Below are positions 24,562 to 33,972 of a stretch of DNA of 64,000 nucleotides, piece by piece. The notes below the pieces were generated by a model. It saw only the letters and a program-made list of their open reading frames with translations. It was not told where the DNA came from and ran no database searches. Position 1 is the first letter of the stretch; each line of letters begins with the position of its first letter. The translations under genes and the position numbers were made by a program. The DNA is from Halorussus litoreus (GTDB lineage: Archaea; Halobacteriota; Halobacteria; Halobacteriales; Haladaptataceae): assembly GCF_003382685.1 (NCBI RefSeq), contig NZ_KZ859504.1, positions 17,265-81,264 of the forward strand. The letters run 5' to 3'.

Positions 24562-27057
24562 TCACTCAGGCTGATCGTAGAGGTGACACGCCGCGGGATG
24601 GGCGTCGTCCTGCAGGACCGGGTTCTTGCGCTCGCAGACGCTCTCGAAGTGCTCGCCGAGCAGCGACTCGGCCGCCTCCCAGTCGCCGTCCGCGAGGTTG
24701 TCGAACGACTCGGCCACGATCTCGCGCGGGCGGCCCGTCGGCTCCGGGTCGAACAGCCGGTCCCAGAGGACGGCCTGGAACGCCTCGGCGGAGGCCTCCG
24801 GCCTGCCTCCGTCCGCGGCAGCAGCGGCCTCCGCTTCGGCCCGGCCACTTCCGGCGGCCTCCTCCCACGCCGAGTCGAGGTCGATGCGGCGGTCCTCCAC
24901 GCGCTCGCGGTAGTTCATCACCTGCCGGTAGGCGTCCTGTTCGACGTCGAGATCTTCCGGTGGGATGATCTTCGGACACCGCGTCCGGAAGTTACAGCCC
25001 GACGGCGGGTCGATGGGCGAGGGCACGTCGCCTTCGAGGATGACCCGGTCGTCGGTGTCCACCCGGGGATCGGGCTCGGGGATCGCCGAGAGGAGCGCCT
25101 GCGTGTACGGATGCTTGGGGTCGGCGAACAGTTCGTCGGTCTCCGCGACCTCGACGATCTCGCCGAGGTACATCACCGCGACGCGGTCGGAGATGTGCCG
25201 GACCACGCTCAGGTCGTGAGCGATGAACAGGTACGTCAGTCCGAACTCCTCCTGGAGGTCTTCGAGCAGGTTGAGGATCTGGGCCTGCACCGACACGTCG
25301 AGCGCCGACACCGGCTCGTCGGCGACGATAAAGTCGGGGTCGACCGCGAGTGCGCGCGCGACGCCCACGCGCTGGCGCTGCCCGCCGGAGATCTCGTGTG
25401 GGTAGCGGTCGTACTGGCCCTTCTCCAGCCCGACGGCGTCCATGAGTTCGAGGACGCGCTCGCGTCGCTGTTGTTTCTTCGACGTGTCGCCCTCTGGGGG
25501 TTCCTCGGGCAGGTCGTGAATCTTGAGGGGCTCGGCGATGATCTGGCCCACCGTCATCCGCGGGTCGAGGCTAGAGAGGGGGTCCTGGAAGATCATCTGC
25601 ATGTCCTTGCGCTTCTCCCGCAACTCCTCGCGGTCGAGCTCAGAGAGGTCCGTCCCCTGGAACACGATGGTGCCGTCGGTCGGCTCCTCGAGGTGGAGCA
25701 GGGTCCGGCCAGCGGTGGACTTCCCGCAACCGGACTCGCCGACGAGGCCGACCGTCTCGCCCTCGTAGATGTCGAAGCTCACGCCGTCGACCGCCTTCAC
25801 GCTCTCGATGTCGCCGGCGAGCCACTCGTCGAGCATCCCGTCGGCCCGCGAGAAGTGCTTTTTCATCCCCTGGACTTCGAGCAACCGGTCGCCGATCTCG
25901 TGGTCGCTGGTGGTGATGCCCTCGCGGTCCTCACCGTACTGGCTCTGGTCGAAGTCTTCGAGGACGCACTTCGCGCGGTGGTCGACCTCCGCGGGGCCGT
26001 GCTGGAGGTTCGGAATCTCGCCCTCGGTACACTCCGGCTGGGCCCACGGACACCGCGGCGCGAAGTGACACCCCTCGGGCATGTCGATGAGGTCGGGAAC
26101 GCTCCCCTCGATGGGGGTAAGTCGATCTTTGGTCTCGTCCGGGATCGACTCCAGCAGCGTGTACGTGTAGGGGTGGCTCGGGTTGTGGAAGATCTCGTCG
26201 ACCGGCCCGACCTCGACGATGTCACCGGCGTACATCACCGCGACCCGGTCGCAGGTCTCGGCTACCACGCCGAGGTCGTGGGTGATGAACAGGACCGACA
26301 TGCCGAGGTCGTCCTGCAGGTCGTTGATGAGGTCGAGGATCTGGGCCTGAATCGTCACGTCGAGCGCGGTGGTCGGCTCGTCGGCGACGAGCAGTTTGGG
26401 CTGGCACGCCAGTGCGATGGCGATGAGCACGCGCTGGCGCATCCCGCCGGAGAACTCGTGGGGGTACTCGTCGACGCGCTCGGTGGGTTCGGGGATGCCG
26501 ACCTGCTCCAGCATGTCGATCGTGTCGCGCAGCACCTCCTCGGAGACCTCCTTGCCGCCGAGGCTCGGCGCGATCTCCCGGACCGCGCTCCACCACGAGT
26601 CCTTCCGGCGGCCGCCGTACTGGTGGAGGCGCAGGCTCTCGGCGACCTGCTCGCCCACGGTCAGCGCGGGGTTGAGCGAGGTCATCGGGTCCTGGAAGAT
26701 CATGCTCATCTCGCCGCCCCGGATCTCGCGCATCGGTCCCTCGGGCGTCGACAGCAGGTCGACGTACCCCTCGTCGGGGAAGACGTACTCGCCGATGCCC
26801 TCTGCGTGGCGCTCGGCGAAGTCCTCGACCAGCGGCGGGTGGGAGAACCGGGCCTCCCCGTCGACGACCTCGCCGGGGTCGTCGACCAACTGCATCAGCG
26901 AAAGCGCGCTGACGCTCTTGCCGGACCCGGACTCGCCCACGAGCCCGACGGTCTCGCCTTCCCGGATCGTGAGGTCGAAGTCGTCGACGGCCTCGACCTC
27001 ACCGCGCTCGGTGTTGAACTGCGTTCGCAGATTCGAGATCGACAGTAAGTCGCTCAC
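24562..27057 (-). CDS. fused double ABC ATPase, DppD-DppF type (system 1)
   Basis: The 831-residue protein joins two oligopeptide ATPases. Domain 1 (residues ~1-345) has [16 protein letters not shown] and [12 protein letters not shown], followed by a Cys-containing tail ([15 protein letters not shown]). Domain 2 (residues ~395-725) has [28 protein letters not shown] and tail CNFRTRCP. About 110 extra C-terminal residues (Ala/Glu-rich, ending with further cysteines) resemble the usual C-terminal tail of haloarchaeal DppF. GTG at 27057 is the start; the frame upstream enters a repeat-rich leader. It belongs functionally with the permeases at 14.3-16.2 kb, from which it is separated by the iron cassette. 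Confidence 0.9.
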   Translation of the reverse strand: MSDLLSISNLRTQFNTERGEVEAVDDFDLTIREGETVGLVGESGSGKSVSALSLMQLVDDPGEVVDGEARFSHPPLVEDFAERHAEGIGEYVFPDEGYVDLLSTPEGPMREIRGGEMSMIFQDPMTSLNPALTVGEQVAESLRLHQYGGRRKDSWWSAVREIAPSLGGKEVSEEVLRDTIDMLEQVGIPEPTERVDEYPHEFSGGMRQRVLIAIALACQPKLLVADEPTTALDVTIQAQILDLINDLQDDLGMSVLFITHDLGVVAETCDRVAVMYAGDIVEVGPVDEIFHNPSHPYTYTLLESIPDETKDRLTPIEGSVPDLIDMPEGCHFAPRCPWAQPECTEGEIPNLQHGPAEVDHRAKCVLEDFDQSQYGEDREGITTSDHEIGDRLLEVQGMKKHFSRADGMLDEWLAGDIESVKAVDGVSFDIYEGETVGLVGESGCGKSTAGRTLLHLEEPTDGTIVFQGTDLSELDREELREKRKDMQMIFQDPLSSLDPRMTVGQIIAEPLKIHDLPEEPPEGDTSKKQQRRERVLELMDAVGLEKGQYDRYPHEISGGQRQRVGVARALAVDPDFIVADEPVSALDVSVQAQILNLLEDLQEEFGLTYLFIAHDLSVVRHISDRVAVMYLGEIVEVAETDELFADPKHPYTQALLSAIPEPDPRVDTDDRVILEGDVPSPIDPPSGCNFRTRCPKIIPPEDLDVEQDAYRQVMNYRERVEDRRIDLDSAWEEAAGSGRAEAEAAAAADGGRPEASAEAFQAVLWDRLFDPEPTGRPREIVAESFDNLADGDWEAAESLLGEHFESVCERKNPVLQDDAHPAACHLYDQPE

Positions 27058-27239
27058 AATTACCAGAAAATGTTGCGCGCGCGGGCAAAAACCTTCCCAC
27101 TTTTGCCCCGGTGGAAGCCTTCCCAGCACTGCACGGTCGTTGGGCGTCCAGGCTGCGACTCGTCTGCTCAAATCGCCGCTGTGGTGTTTCTGCGCAGCGC
27201 GGACTCCTCGCTTCGCTCGTCGTCGTTGCGCTTCGCAGA

Positions 27240-27254
27240 AACGTCCTGACGGAG
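27240..27254. repeat. 15-bp copy of the tRNA-Arg 3' end
   Basis: AACGTCCTGACGGAG at 27240-27254 is identical to 27340-27354, the 3' acceptor/T-stem part of the tRNA-Arg gene plus flank, exactly 100 bp away. An inverted ACGTCAGGACGT lies near 27281. This may be an attachment-site remnant or a trace of local duplication. Confidence 0.6.
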
Positions 27255-27341
27255 TCCTCACGAGCGAAGCGAGTGAGGGCACGTCAGGACGTGACTGACG
27301 CACCGACTGCTGAGCGAAGCGAAGCAGTCGAAAGGAATGAA

Positions 27342-27414
27342 CGTCCTGACGGAGATTTGAACTCCGGTCCCTGGCTCCGCAAGCCAAGAGGATAGTCCAC
27401 TACCCTACCAGGAC
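27342..27414 (-). tRNA. tRNA-Arg (anticodon GCG)
   Basis: The 73-nt minus-strand sequence folds as a tRNA. The acceptor is GTCCTGG/TCAGGAC with discriminator G, the D-arm begins GGGTAGTGGACTATCCT, the anticodon stem TTGGC/GCCAG holds loop TTGCGGA (anticodon GCG, reading CGC/CGU), and the T-arm is CGGAG-TTCAAAT-CTCCG. CCA is not encoded. No intron is visible. Confidence 0.93.
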
Positions 27415-27543
27415 TCGACTCTTCCTTGGCCGGTTCCACTAATAGGGGTTACGGTCTGCCTACCGGCGTGCGATAGCGACCCAAACTCAAACAATCATTT
27501 TTCCATCCATGAAGCATATGAAAGGGCGCGTCGTGGTTCCGGT

Positions 27544-28098
27544 ATGGACCGACGTGAGCTACTCACGGCCGTCGGTGCCGCGGTCGGCACCGCGTCGCTC
27601 GGTGGCTGTCTCAGCGAGTACCGGGACGTCGCCGGAGACGTGGGGGAGACGACCGACGAACCGACCGACACGACCACGGAGGGCGACTCGGGCGGGACGA
27701 CCGAGCCCTCCGAGACGACCGATTCGTCGGGCGGAGAGTCGTCGCTGGCCGACGCGTCGCTCGAAATAGTCGACTCGGACTGCGGCCAGCCGACGAACGA
27801 AGCGAGCGTCAGCTTCCGCGAGGCCGACGCCGAGGTGGGAGTTACCGGCACCATCGCGGGGTCGAACGCCTGCTACATCGCGGAACTCGCGGGCGCGAGC
27901 TACGACGAGGCGTCCGGTGCGCTGACGCTGACCGTCGCCTCGACCAAGGAGGGGGGCTCGGAGGTGTGCGCCGAGTGCATCACGGAGATCGACTACGAGA
28001 TCACCGCCGCCTTCGAGGGCGGGCTACCGGCTACCGTCGAGGTCGTCCACGAGGCGATGGGCGAGACGACGACCGTCACGACGGCCGAGCCGGCGTAG
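27544..28098 (+). CDS. haloarchaeal lipoprotein of unknown function
   Basis: The 184-residue protein starts MDRRELLTAVG and has lipobox LGGC near residue 22, then a Thr/Ser/Glu tether to about residue 68. The mature domain (about 115 residues) has four cysteines: one in DSDCGQP, one in SNACYIAEL, and two in EVCAECITEI. These could form disulfides outside the cell. I do not recognise the fold, which looks like a small beta-sandwich. A conserved secreted protein of haloarchaea is the safest statement. Confidence 0.75.
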   Translation: MDRRELLTAVGAAVGTASLGGCLSEYRDVAGDVGETTDEPTDTTTEGDSGGTTEPSETTDSSGGESSLADASLEIVDSDCGQPTNEASVSFREADAEVGVTGTIAGSNACYIAELAGASYDEASGALTLTVASTKEGGSEVCAECITEIDYEITAAFEGGLPATVEVVHEAMGETTTVTTAEPA

Positions 28099-28116
28099 CG
28101 AGGCGGGGAGCGTACC

Positions 28117-28190
28117 GGTCTATCGAGGAGTGCAGTGGTCGCGGTCTATCGAGGAGTGCAGTGGTCACGGCCGGTCGAGGAGCGCGGTAA
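28117..28190. repeat. 26-bp tandem repeat, about 2.5 copies
   Basis: GGTCTATCGAGGAGTGCAG occurs at 28117 and again at 28143 with a degenerate third copy near 28173. It lies in the convergent gap between the lipoprotein and the MFS gene and could affect mRNA 3' ends. Confidence 0.7.
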
Positions 28191-28230
28191 TCTGCCGACT
28201 CCGTCGAAGTTCATCGTTGCTGACGAGTGA

Positions 28231-29454
28231 TCAGTCGTTCACCGGCACCTCCCACAGGAGGATGGCACCCGATCCGACGACGAGGATTACGCCGCCGATG
28301 GCTAATGCGAACAGTGGGGAGACGGAGTCCGAGATGACGCCGCTCCCGAGTTGGAACGGAACGACCGCCAATCCGCTGACCATCGCCATCGCACTCAACA
28401 CGGTCGCCCGCCCGAGCGTTTCGACGCGATTGTTGACGTACTGCCCCGCGAACGATCGCGTGACGTCCGAGAGCCCCCGAGCGACGAGGAACGTCGGAAG
28501 CGCGAGAACGGGGACGAAGTACATCCCCATCAGCGCCGCGCCGACCGCGAACGGAAGGACCAGGAACCACGTCCGCATACCGAACAACTCCTTGATCGCG
28601 CCGGTGTAGTAGCTGAGAACCGCACCGACGAGACTGTACGCCGCGTAGAACCACCCGAGAAGCGATTCGACCTGAGCGGGCGAGACGCCGACGTCGACGA
28701 CGACGGTCCGGAATATCGGCTGGAGGAAGACGAACACGAGATACGCCACGGCAGCGTAGAGGACGTAGTAATAGAGGATGAACGCCCGGAGGTTCCGTTG
28801 AGACAGCGCTTCGGTGACGATGTCGACGGTTCGCCGGAAGGTCAGGTCGTCCGAATCCGTCTTCTCGTACGTCTCCGACTCGCCCAGGGTGAGGAGCACG
28901 ATCGCGCCCAGCCCCGTGACGGCCGCGGCGACGAACCACGGGTACGAGAGGTCGATACTCCCGAGATACCCGCCGACGATGGCCGCGCCCGCCCCGGCCG
29001 CGAGCGATGCCGACTCCCCGCGACCGCGAACGCGCGCGAACTCGTCTTCCGAGAGGTCGTCGGTGAGCGTGTCGTAGAGCCACGCGTCCTCGCTCCCCGA
29101 TCTGAAATTGTACCCCGCGGACCAACAGACGTAGAGGGCGGCCAACGAGAGAAACGACTCGGCGAGACCGATTCCGAGCAGCGTCACGGAGATCAGCACG
29201 GTACCGACGAGGAGGCTGTTTCGCCGACCGACGCGGTCCCCGACGTAGCCGGTCGGGATCTCACCGAGCAGCGTCGTCAGGTTGTATATCGCTTCGAGGA
29301 TCGCGATCTGGGTGAAGTCGAGGCCCTGCGCGAGAAAGAAGAGGTACATGATCGGCCGATAGAACTCGACGGCTTTGGTGGACTTGTAGAGATAGTACTT
29401 CAGAACGCGCCCACGCGCCGACCCGTGCCAGCGAGACGCCGAGAGAACGGTCAT
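28231..29454 (-). CDS. MFS transporter
   Basis: The 407-residue protein has twelve predicted membrane helices. Major facilitator features are GEIPTGYVGDRVGRRNSLLVG between helices 2 and 3 (the motif A loop) and an acidic central loop around DSDDLTFRRTVDIV. The N-terminus (KYYLYKSTKAVEFYRPIMYLFFLAQGL) is typical of a haloarchaeal MFS group with unknown substrates. It stands alone. Confidence 0.9.
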   Translation of the reverse strand: MTVLSASRWHGSARGRVLKYYLYKSTKAVEFYRPIMYLFFLAQGLDFTQIAILEAIYNLTTLLGEIPTGYVGDRVGRRNSLLVGTVLISVTLLGIGLAESFLSLAALYVCWSAGYNFRSGSEDAWLYDTLTDDLSEDEFARVRGRGESASLAAGAGAAIVGGYLGSIDLSYPWFVAAAVTGLGAIVLLTLGESETYEKTDSDDLTFRRTVDIVTEALSQRNLRAFILYYYVLYAAVAYLVFVFLQPIFRTVVVDVGVSPAQVESLLGWFYAAYSLVGAVLSYYTGAIKELFGMRTWFLVLPFAVGAALMGMYFVPVLALPTFLVARGLSDVTRSFAGQYVNNRVETLGRATVLSAMAMVSGLAVVPFQLGSGVISDSVSPLFALAIGGVILVVGSGAILLWEVPVND

Positions 29455-29693
29455 CAGTCGAAGATGGCGACGGGGGATTGAACTATGTTCTGTTACTCCG
29501 GTCCCGAGAAATCGTAATAACGAGCCTTCGGGTAAACTACCGACGAGAGCGGTAGCTCACCCGAGAGTTTAAATCCGAAGGCGGGACCAGTTCGGAGCGT
29601 GACCGCTCGACACCACTACCGAAATCGGGAGCCAGCCCCGCCGGGGAAACCGCACGCCAGCGCCGAGCCGAACCGCCGTTCGCGGATAGGACA

Positions 29694-29702
29694 ATACTTA
29701 AG
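29694..29702 (+). promoter_or_regulatory. TATA box of the RPA gene
   Basis: ATACTTAAG lies about 35 bp before the ATG at 29733, which would give a leader of about ten bases. Confidence 0.5.
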
Positions 29703-29732
29703 CGCGGGCCACGCCTGCGATACCATACGATT

Positions 29733-31229
29733 ATGGGCGCGATAGAGGACGTTCACGCCGACCTCGACGCCGACGTCTCCCTCGAGGAGTTCCGGGAGGC
29801 GGTCGAGGAGAAGGTCGAGCAGATGGGCGGCCTCGCGGACGAGGAGACCGCCGCGATGCTCATCGCCCACGAACTCGACGAGGAGGGCGGCGAGGTCGAC
29901 AGCGTGGCGGACATCGAGGCCGGGATGGAGGAGGTGAAGTTCGTCGCCAAGGTGGTCGGCGTCGGCGACCTCCGGACGTTCGAGCGCGACGACGAGGACC
30001 GCGAAGACGGCCGCGTGCTCAACGTCGAGGTCGCCGACGAGACGGGGTCGATCCGCATCACCTTCTGGGACAAGCAGGCCGACGCCGGGAGCGAGGAGCT
30101 CGACGTCGGCGACACCCTCCGCGTCGCGGGACGACCCAAGGAGGGGTACAACGGCGTCGAGGTCAACGTCAACGACGCCGAGCCCGCCGACGAGGTCGAG
30201 GTGGACGTGCAGGTCCGGGACACCTACCGCGTCGAGGACCTCTCGCTGGGCCTCTCGGACGTGAATCTCCGCGGGAAGGTGCTCGACACCGACGACGTCC
30301 GCACCTTCGACCGCGACGACGGCTCCGAGGGCAAGGTCGCCAACCTCAAGCTCGGCGACTCGACGGGACGAATCCGGGTCACGCTCTGGGACGAGCGCAC
30401 CGCGGCCGCGGAGGAACTCGACCCCGGCGTCTCGGTCGAGGTCGTGGACGGCTACGTCCGCGAGCGCGACGGCGACCTCGAACTCCACGTCGGCAACCGC
30501 GGCGCGATAGAGGAGATCGACGAGGAGGTCGAGTACGTGCCCGAGACCGCCGACATCGCCGACCTCGAGATCGGCGACGAAGTCGACATCGCGGGCGTCG
30601 TGCGCTCGGCCGACCCCAAGCGCACCTTCGACCGCGACGACGGCTCGGAGGGGCAGGTCCGGAACGTCCGCGTGCAGGACGAGACCGGCGACATCCGGGT
30701 CGCGCTCTGGAGCGAGAAAGCCGACGCGGACATCGCGCCCGGCGACGAGATCCAGCTCGCCGACCTCGAGATCCAGGACGGCTGGCAGGACGACATCGAG
30801 GGGTCGGCCGGCTGGCAGTCCACCGTGACCGTCCTCGGCGAAGCCGACGCAAGTGTCGGCGGCGGGGACGGCGGTGGAAGAGCAGACGCGAGCGCGGGCA
30901 GCACCGACGACTCCTCGTCCGGCAGCCAATCGGCCGGTCTCGACTCGTTCGGTGACGAGGGCGCGAGCGACGGCACTGAAGCCGGCGGAGCCGAAGCCGC
31001 TGGAACCGATACTGCGAGCGCCGACGGAGCGACTGCCGACGACGCCGCGACCGGTGGCGAATTCGTCGAGTTCACGGGGACCGTCGTCCAGGCGGGCGAC
31101 CCGATAATCTTAGACGACGGCGAGGAGACGGTGAGCGTCGAGTCGGCGGCCGACGTGACCCTCGGTCAGAAGGTCACCGCGCGGGGGGAGCTCAGCGACG
31201 GGACCCTCGACGCCGAGGACGTGTTCTGA
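29733..31229 (+). CDS. rpa2: replication protein A, multi-OB-fold ssDNA-binding protein
   Basis: The 498-residue acidic protein has a short helical N-terminus, then three related OB folds at about residues 68-155, 170-250 and 270-370. Each has a (K/R)TF(E/D)RDD..G.V.N..V.D.TG.IR(I/V)..W signature. A Gly/Ser/Asp/Ala linker (about 375-440) leads to a final small OB-like domain (FVEFTGTVVQAGDPIILDD). It coats single-stranded DNA in replication and repair. The architecture and isolated position match the stand-alone haloarchaeal RPA usually called Rpa2, not the operon-linked Rpa1 or Rpa3. Confidence 0.88.
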   Translation: MGAIEDVHADLDADVSLEEFREAVEEKVEQMGGLADEETAAMLIAHELDEEGGEVDSVADIEAGMEEVKFVAKVVGVGDLRTFERDDEDREDGRVLNVEVADETGSIRITFWDKQADAGSEELDVGDTLRVAGRPKEGYNGVEVNVNDAEPADEVEVDVQVRDTYRVEDLSLGLSDVNLRGKVLDTDDVRTFDRDDGSEGKVANLKLGDSTGRIRVTLWDERTAAAEELDPGVSVEVVDGYVRERDGDLELHVGNRGAIEEIDEEVEYVPETADIADLEIGDEVDIAGVVRSADPKRTFDRDDGSEGQVRNVRVQDETGDIRVALWSEKADADIAPGDEIQLADLEIQDGWQDDIEGSAGWQSTVTVLGEADASVGGGDGGGRADASAGSTDDSSSGSQSAGLDSFGDEGASDGTEAGGAEAAGTDTASADGATADDAATGGEFVEFTGTVVQAGDPIILDDGEETVSVESAADVTLGQKVTARGELSDGTLDAEDVF

Positions 31230-31252
31230 AGTTGGGGCAGTCGCCCCGACGA

Positions 31253-31729
31253 CTACGGTGGATCTACTGCGTCGTTGACGCCGTCGAACGACCCCTGTTC
31301 GTAGACTCGTCGCCAGAGCGTGTGCGCGGCGCGGGCAACGAGCGGAATCTCGGTGACCGCGATACACGAGCACTCGACTGCCTCCGGGTCGGTTGAGGCG
31401 TCCGGTTGGGGATGAAAGTGTCCGTCGTCGCCCGGAACCGGATAGTCGTGGGGATGTACGTCCCAGCGGAGATTCCGGTCCAGTCCGTCTGTGTAGTGGA
31501 TGTTGTAATCGTGGAGCGTCGTCCAGATAACGTCGAGTCGCGCACTTTCGGCCGCCCCTACGCCGTCGCTCAGGTAGACGTGAAGTTTGGACGGTTCGAA
31601 GAAGTCGTCGAGTTCGCCCTCGGCCAGCGGTTCCATCTCGGTGAACACCTCTCGAAAGTCGAGGAGCGCGCCTCGGTCGGTCGGCCTGCGGAGTGCGTGG
31701 GATTCGCTCGCGGAGTTACGCGACGACAC
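31253..31729 (-). CDS. TumE/DUF6516-like putative toxin
   Basis: The 158-residue protein starts at a GTG five bases after the stop of the HTH gene, so the two are an operon. It has conserved-looking aromatic and histidine-rich patterns: HDYNIHYTDGLDRNLRWDVHPHD followed by GHFHPQPD and ECSCIAVTEIP. This resembles the TumE/DUF6516 family, whose members pair with HTH antitoxins. Catalytic residues are not established. The start is uncertain, since the first 40 residues are polar and weakly conserved in appearance. The toxin-antitoxin call is an inference from similarity and gene order. Confidence 0.6.
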   Translation of the reverse strand: MSSRNSASESHALRRPTDRGALLDFREVFTEMEPLAEGELDDFFEPSKLHVYLSDGVGAAESARLDVIWTTLHDYNIHYTDGLDRNLRWDVHPHDYPVPGDDGHFHPQPDASTDPEAVECSCIAVTEIPLVARAAHTLWRRVYEQGSFDGVNDAVDPP

Positions 31730-31734
31730 CGAAA

Positions 31735-32262
31735 CTACACCGCCTTCGTCCGTTGGACAGTCTCTTCGGCTTGGCTGAGCGCGAGCGCGGCTTTGGCGAT
31801 GTCGAGATTTCGGCGGGTGGTCTGCCACTCCCGAAGCGTCTCACTGTCGACGTCGCAGTCACGGATTGCGGCGTCCTCGGGCGAATCGGCGTCGAGTTCG
31901 TTCCGATACGCCCGGATCTCCTCACGCATCTCCCCGATTCGGTCGACCAGTCGCTCCGTGCTGGTCGCGTCGAGGATGTCGTGGGCCTGTTCCAACACGA
32001 GCGATTCGTTCGACCGCTCGTAAACGGTGGTCCCGCCGCTCGCCGGTACCTCGTCGACGAATCCGCTGTCCGCGAGCTGTTGGAGGTGGGTTCGCGCAGT
32101 TGTCGGAGTCGTTCGTGCCCGTTCGGCGATAGTCGGGGCCGACTCCGCCTCGTAGGTCCGCTTCATCACCGTCCGGACGCGCTCGAACGGCGTCGTCGCT
32201 TCGACCCACTCGTCTACGACGTGTTCGTTCACGTCCTCGCCGTCGGGCGGGAGTTCGGACAT
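31735..32262 (-). CDS. HTH regulator, DUF7342-like, putative antitoxin
   Basis: The 175-residue protein has an N-terminal winged helix (RVRTVMKRTYEAESAPTIAE, then TTPTTARTHLQQLADSGFVDE near residue 55) and a C-terminal helical region with GEMREEIRAYRNELDAD that could form a coiled coil. It is the first gene of the pair with the TumE-like gene. A TATA box and inverted repeat directly upstream suggest autoregulation. It resembles the haloarchaeal HTH group DUF7342. Confidence 0.75.
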   Translation of the reverse strand: MSELPPDGEDVNEHVVDEWVEATTPFERVRTVMKRTYEAESAPTIAERARTTPTTARTHLQQLADSGFVDEVPASGGTTVYERSNESLVLEQAHDILDATSTERLVDRIGEMREEIRAYRNELDADSPEDAAIRDCDVDSETLREWQTTRRNLDIAKAALALSQAEETVQRTKAV

Positions 32263-32281
32263 GGTTCGGATGTAGTGCGAC

Positions 32282-32313
32282 CAAATATATTACTCTTTGG
32301 ACCACCATATTTG
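32282..32313. promoter_or_regulatory. candidate autoregulatory operator over the TATA box
   Basis: CAAATAT (32282-32288) and ATATTTG (32307-32313) form an inverted repeat with an 18-bp spacer. The minus-strand TATA (AATATATTT, near 32283-32291) is inside it, about 25 bp from the ATG at 32262. A second overlapping inverted repeat is CCAAA/TTTGG at 32281-32300. Confidence 0.5.
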
Positions 32314-32437
32314 CTGATTGCGGTCGCGAGCGTTCCGCTTCGCGAACGAGTCCGACCGCTACCGTGCCGAAAACGACGCAGTAACGAGGAAACGCGCTAC
32401 GGAAAGAACTAAGGGCGCGAGATACCCGGCATTGGGT

Positions 32438-32869
32438 ATGAGCGTCGAGTTGCCGTTCGCACCGGTCGACACCATCATCAGACGGAACGCGGGCAACCTC
32501 CGAGTCAGCGCGGGCGCGGCCGAGGAACTGGCCCGCCGAATCCAGGACCACGGAGCCGACCTCGCCATCGACGCCGCCGAGGAGGCGACCGCCGACGGCC
32601 GCAAGACCCTGATGAGCGGGGACTTCGGCGTCGAGCAGGTGGTCGACAAGGAGTCGCTCGAACTCCCGGTCGCGCCGGTCGACCGTATCGCCCGGCTCCG
32701 CATCGACGACAGCTACCGGGTGGCGATGGACGCCCGCATCGCGCTGGCGGACATCCTCGAGGACTACGCCGACAACGTGGCCCGGGCCGCGGCGGTCCTC
32801 GCGCGCCACGCCGACCGGCGAACCGTTAAGGCCGAGGACATCGACACCTACTTCGAACTGTTCGGATGA
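32438..32869 (+). CDS. hstA: archaeal histone doublet
   Basis: The 143-residue protein contains two histone folds in tandem, the haloarchaeal form. Fold 1 (residues ~3-66) starts LPFAPVDTIIRRNAG and fold 2 (~75-141) LPVAPVDRIARLRI, with the helix-loop-strand ends TLMSGDFGVEQVV and RTVKAEDIDTYFE. It acts on chromosomal DNA as a chromatin or regulatory protein. It has few lysines, so few acetylation targets are visible. It overlaps the histone deacetylase gene by four bases. Confidence 0.95.
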   Translation: MSVELPFAPVDTIIRRNAGNLRVSAGAAEELARRIQDHGADLAIDAAEEATADGRKTLMSGDFGVEQVVDKESLELPVAPVDRIARLRIDDSYRVAMDARIALADILEDYADNVARAAAVLARHADRRTVKAEDIDTYFELFG

Positions 32870-33930
32870 ACTTCGGCTACAGCGAGGAGTGTCTCGCCCA
32901 CGACACGGGCGAGCGCCACCCCGAGAACCCCGACCGGCTCCGGGCCATCCGGGAGCGACTCGCCCGCAAGCACGGCGTCGAGTACGTCGAGAGCGACCCC
33001 GCCGACCGGGAACTCGTCGAGGCGGTCCACGACCCCGACTACGTCGCGGAGTTCAGCGAGTTCTGCGACTCGGGCGGCGGCAACTGGGACCCCGACACCG
33101 TGGCGGTCGAGGCCACGTGGGACGCCGCGCTTCGCTCGGCGGGACTCGCCTGCTGGGCCGCCGACGCCGCGCTCGACGGTGACGAAGGCCGCGACACACC
33201 CTTCTCACTCGGGCGGCCGCCGGGCCACCACGCGGTCGCGGACGACGCGATGGGGTTTTGCTTCTTCAACAACGCCGCGGTCGCGGCCCGGTACGCCATC
33301 GACGGTGGTGGGGAAGACGACCGTGGCGGTGACGACCGCGGCAGTGACGATCACGGCGGCGACGCCGACCGCGTCGCCATCTTCGACTGGGACGTCCACC
33401 ACGGCAACGGCACGCAGGACATCTTCTACGACGCGGGCGACGTGTTCTACGCCTCGGTCCACGAGCAGGGCCTCTACCCCGGCACGGGCGAGATCGGCGA
33501 GTCCGGCGAGGGGTCTGGCGCGGGCGCAACCCTCAACGTCCCGCTGCCCGCCGGCGCGGGCGATCCGGAGTACCGCGACGTGATGGACGACTTGATCGCG
33601 CCCGCGTTCGAGGCCTTCGACCCCGACCTTCTGCTGGTGAGCGCGGGGTTCGACGCCCACCGTCACGACCCCATCTCCCGGATGCGGGTCTCGACCGAGG
33701 GGTACGGGATGTTGGCCGCGCGCGTCCGCGAGCTGGCCGAGGAGCTCGGGGCCGCCCTCGGATTCGTACTCGAAGGCGGCTACGGTCTCGACACGCTGGC
33801 CGACAGCGTGGCCGAGGTCCACGAGACCTTCGACGGGAAGCAGCCGTTGACTCCCGACGAGGACTCCAACGAGGACGTGCGGGAGTTGATCGGCGAGATC
33901 CGGACGTCGCATTCAGTGTTCGACGGGTGA
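32866..33930 (+). CDS. hdaI: histone deacetylase family protein
   Basis: The 354-residue zinc hydrolase has RPPGHHA near residue 117, DWDVHHGNGTQ near residue 173 (zinc and catalytic residues), SAGFDAHRHDP near residue 260 and LEGGYGLDT near residue 305. All catalytic residues are present. Residues of about 147-165 are a tandem acidic/Gly insert (DDRGG, DDRGS, DDHGG units) just before the active-site strand. Translational coupling to the histone gene supports a chromatin role, though acetylpolyamine or general protein deacetylation is possible. The haloarchaeal homologue HdaI is known to be important for growth. Confidence 0.92.
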   Translation: MNFGYSEECLAHDTGERHPENPDRLRAIRERLARKHGVEYVESDPADRELVEAVHDPDYVAEFSEFCDSGGGNWDPDTVAVEATWDAALRSAGLACWAADAALDGDEGRDTPFSLGRPPGHHAVADDAMGFCFFNNAAVAARYAIDGGGEDDRGGDDRGSDDHGGDADRVAIFDWDVHHGNGTQDIFYDAGDVFYASVHEQGLYPGTGEIGESGEGSGAGATLNVPLPAGAGDPEYRDVMDDLIAPAFEAFDPDLLLVSAGFDAHRHDPISRMRVSTEGYGMLAARVRELAEELGAALGFVLEGGYGLDTLADSVAEVHETFDGKQPLTPDEDSNEDVRELIGEIRTSHSVFDG

Positions 33931-33972
33931 GGCTGCTTTCGGTTCCGTGAAGTGCCACCGACCACGGGATGC

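Noticed and set aside
24562-27057. Fusion of two ATPases by a sequencing error
   Set aside because: Both peptide systems in the window have the same fusion with independent linkers, so fused DppD-DppF is genuine in this lineage.
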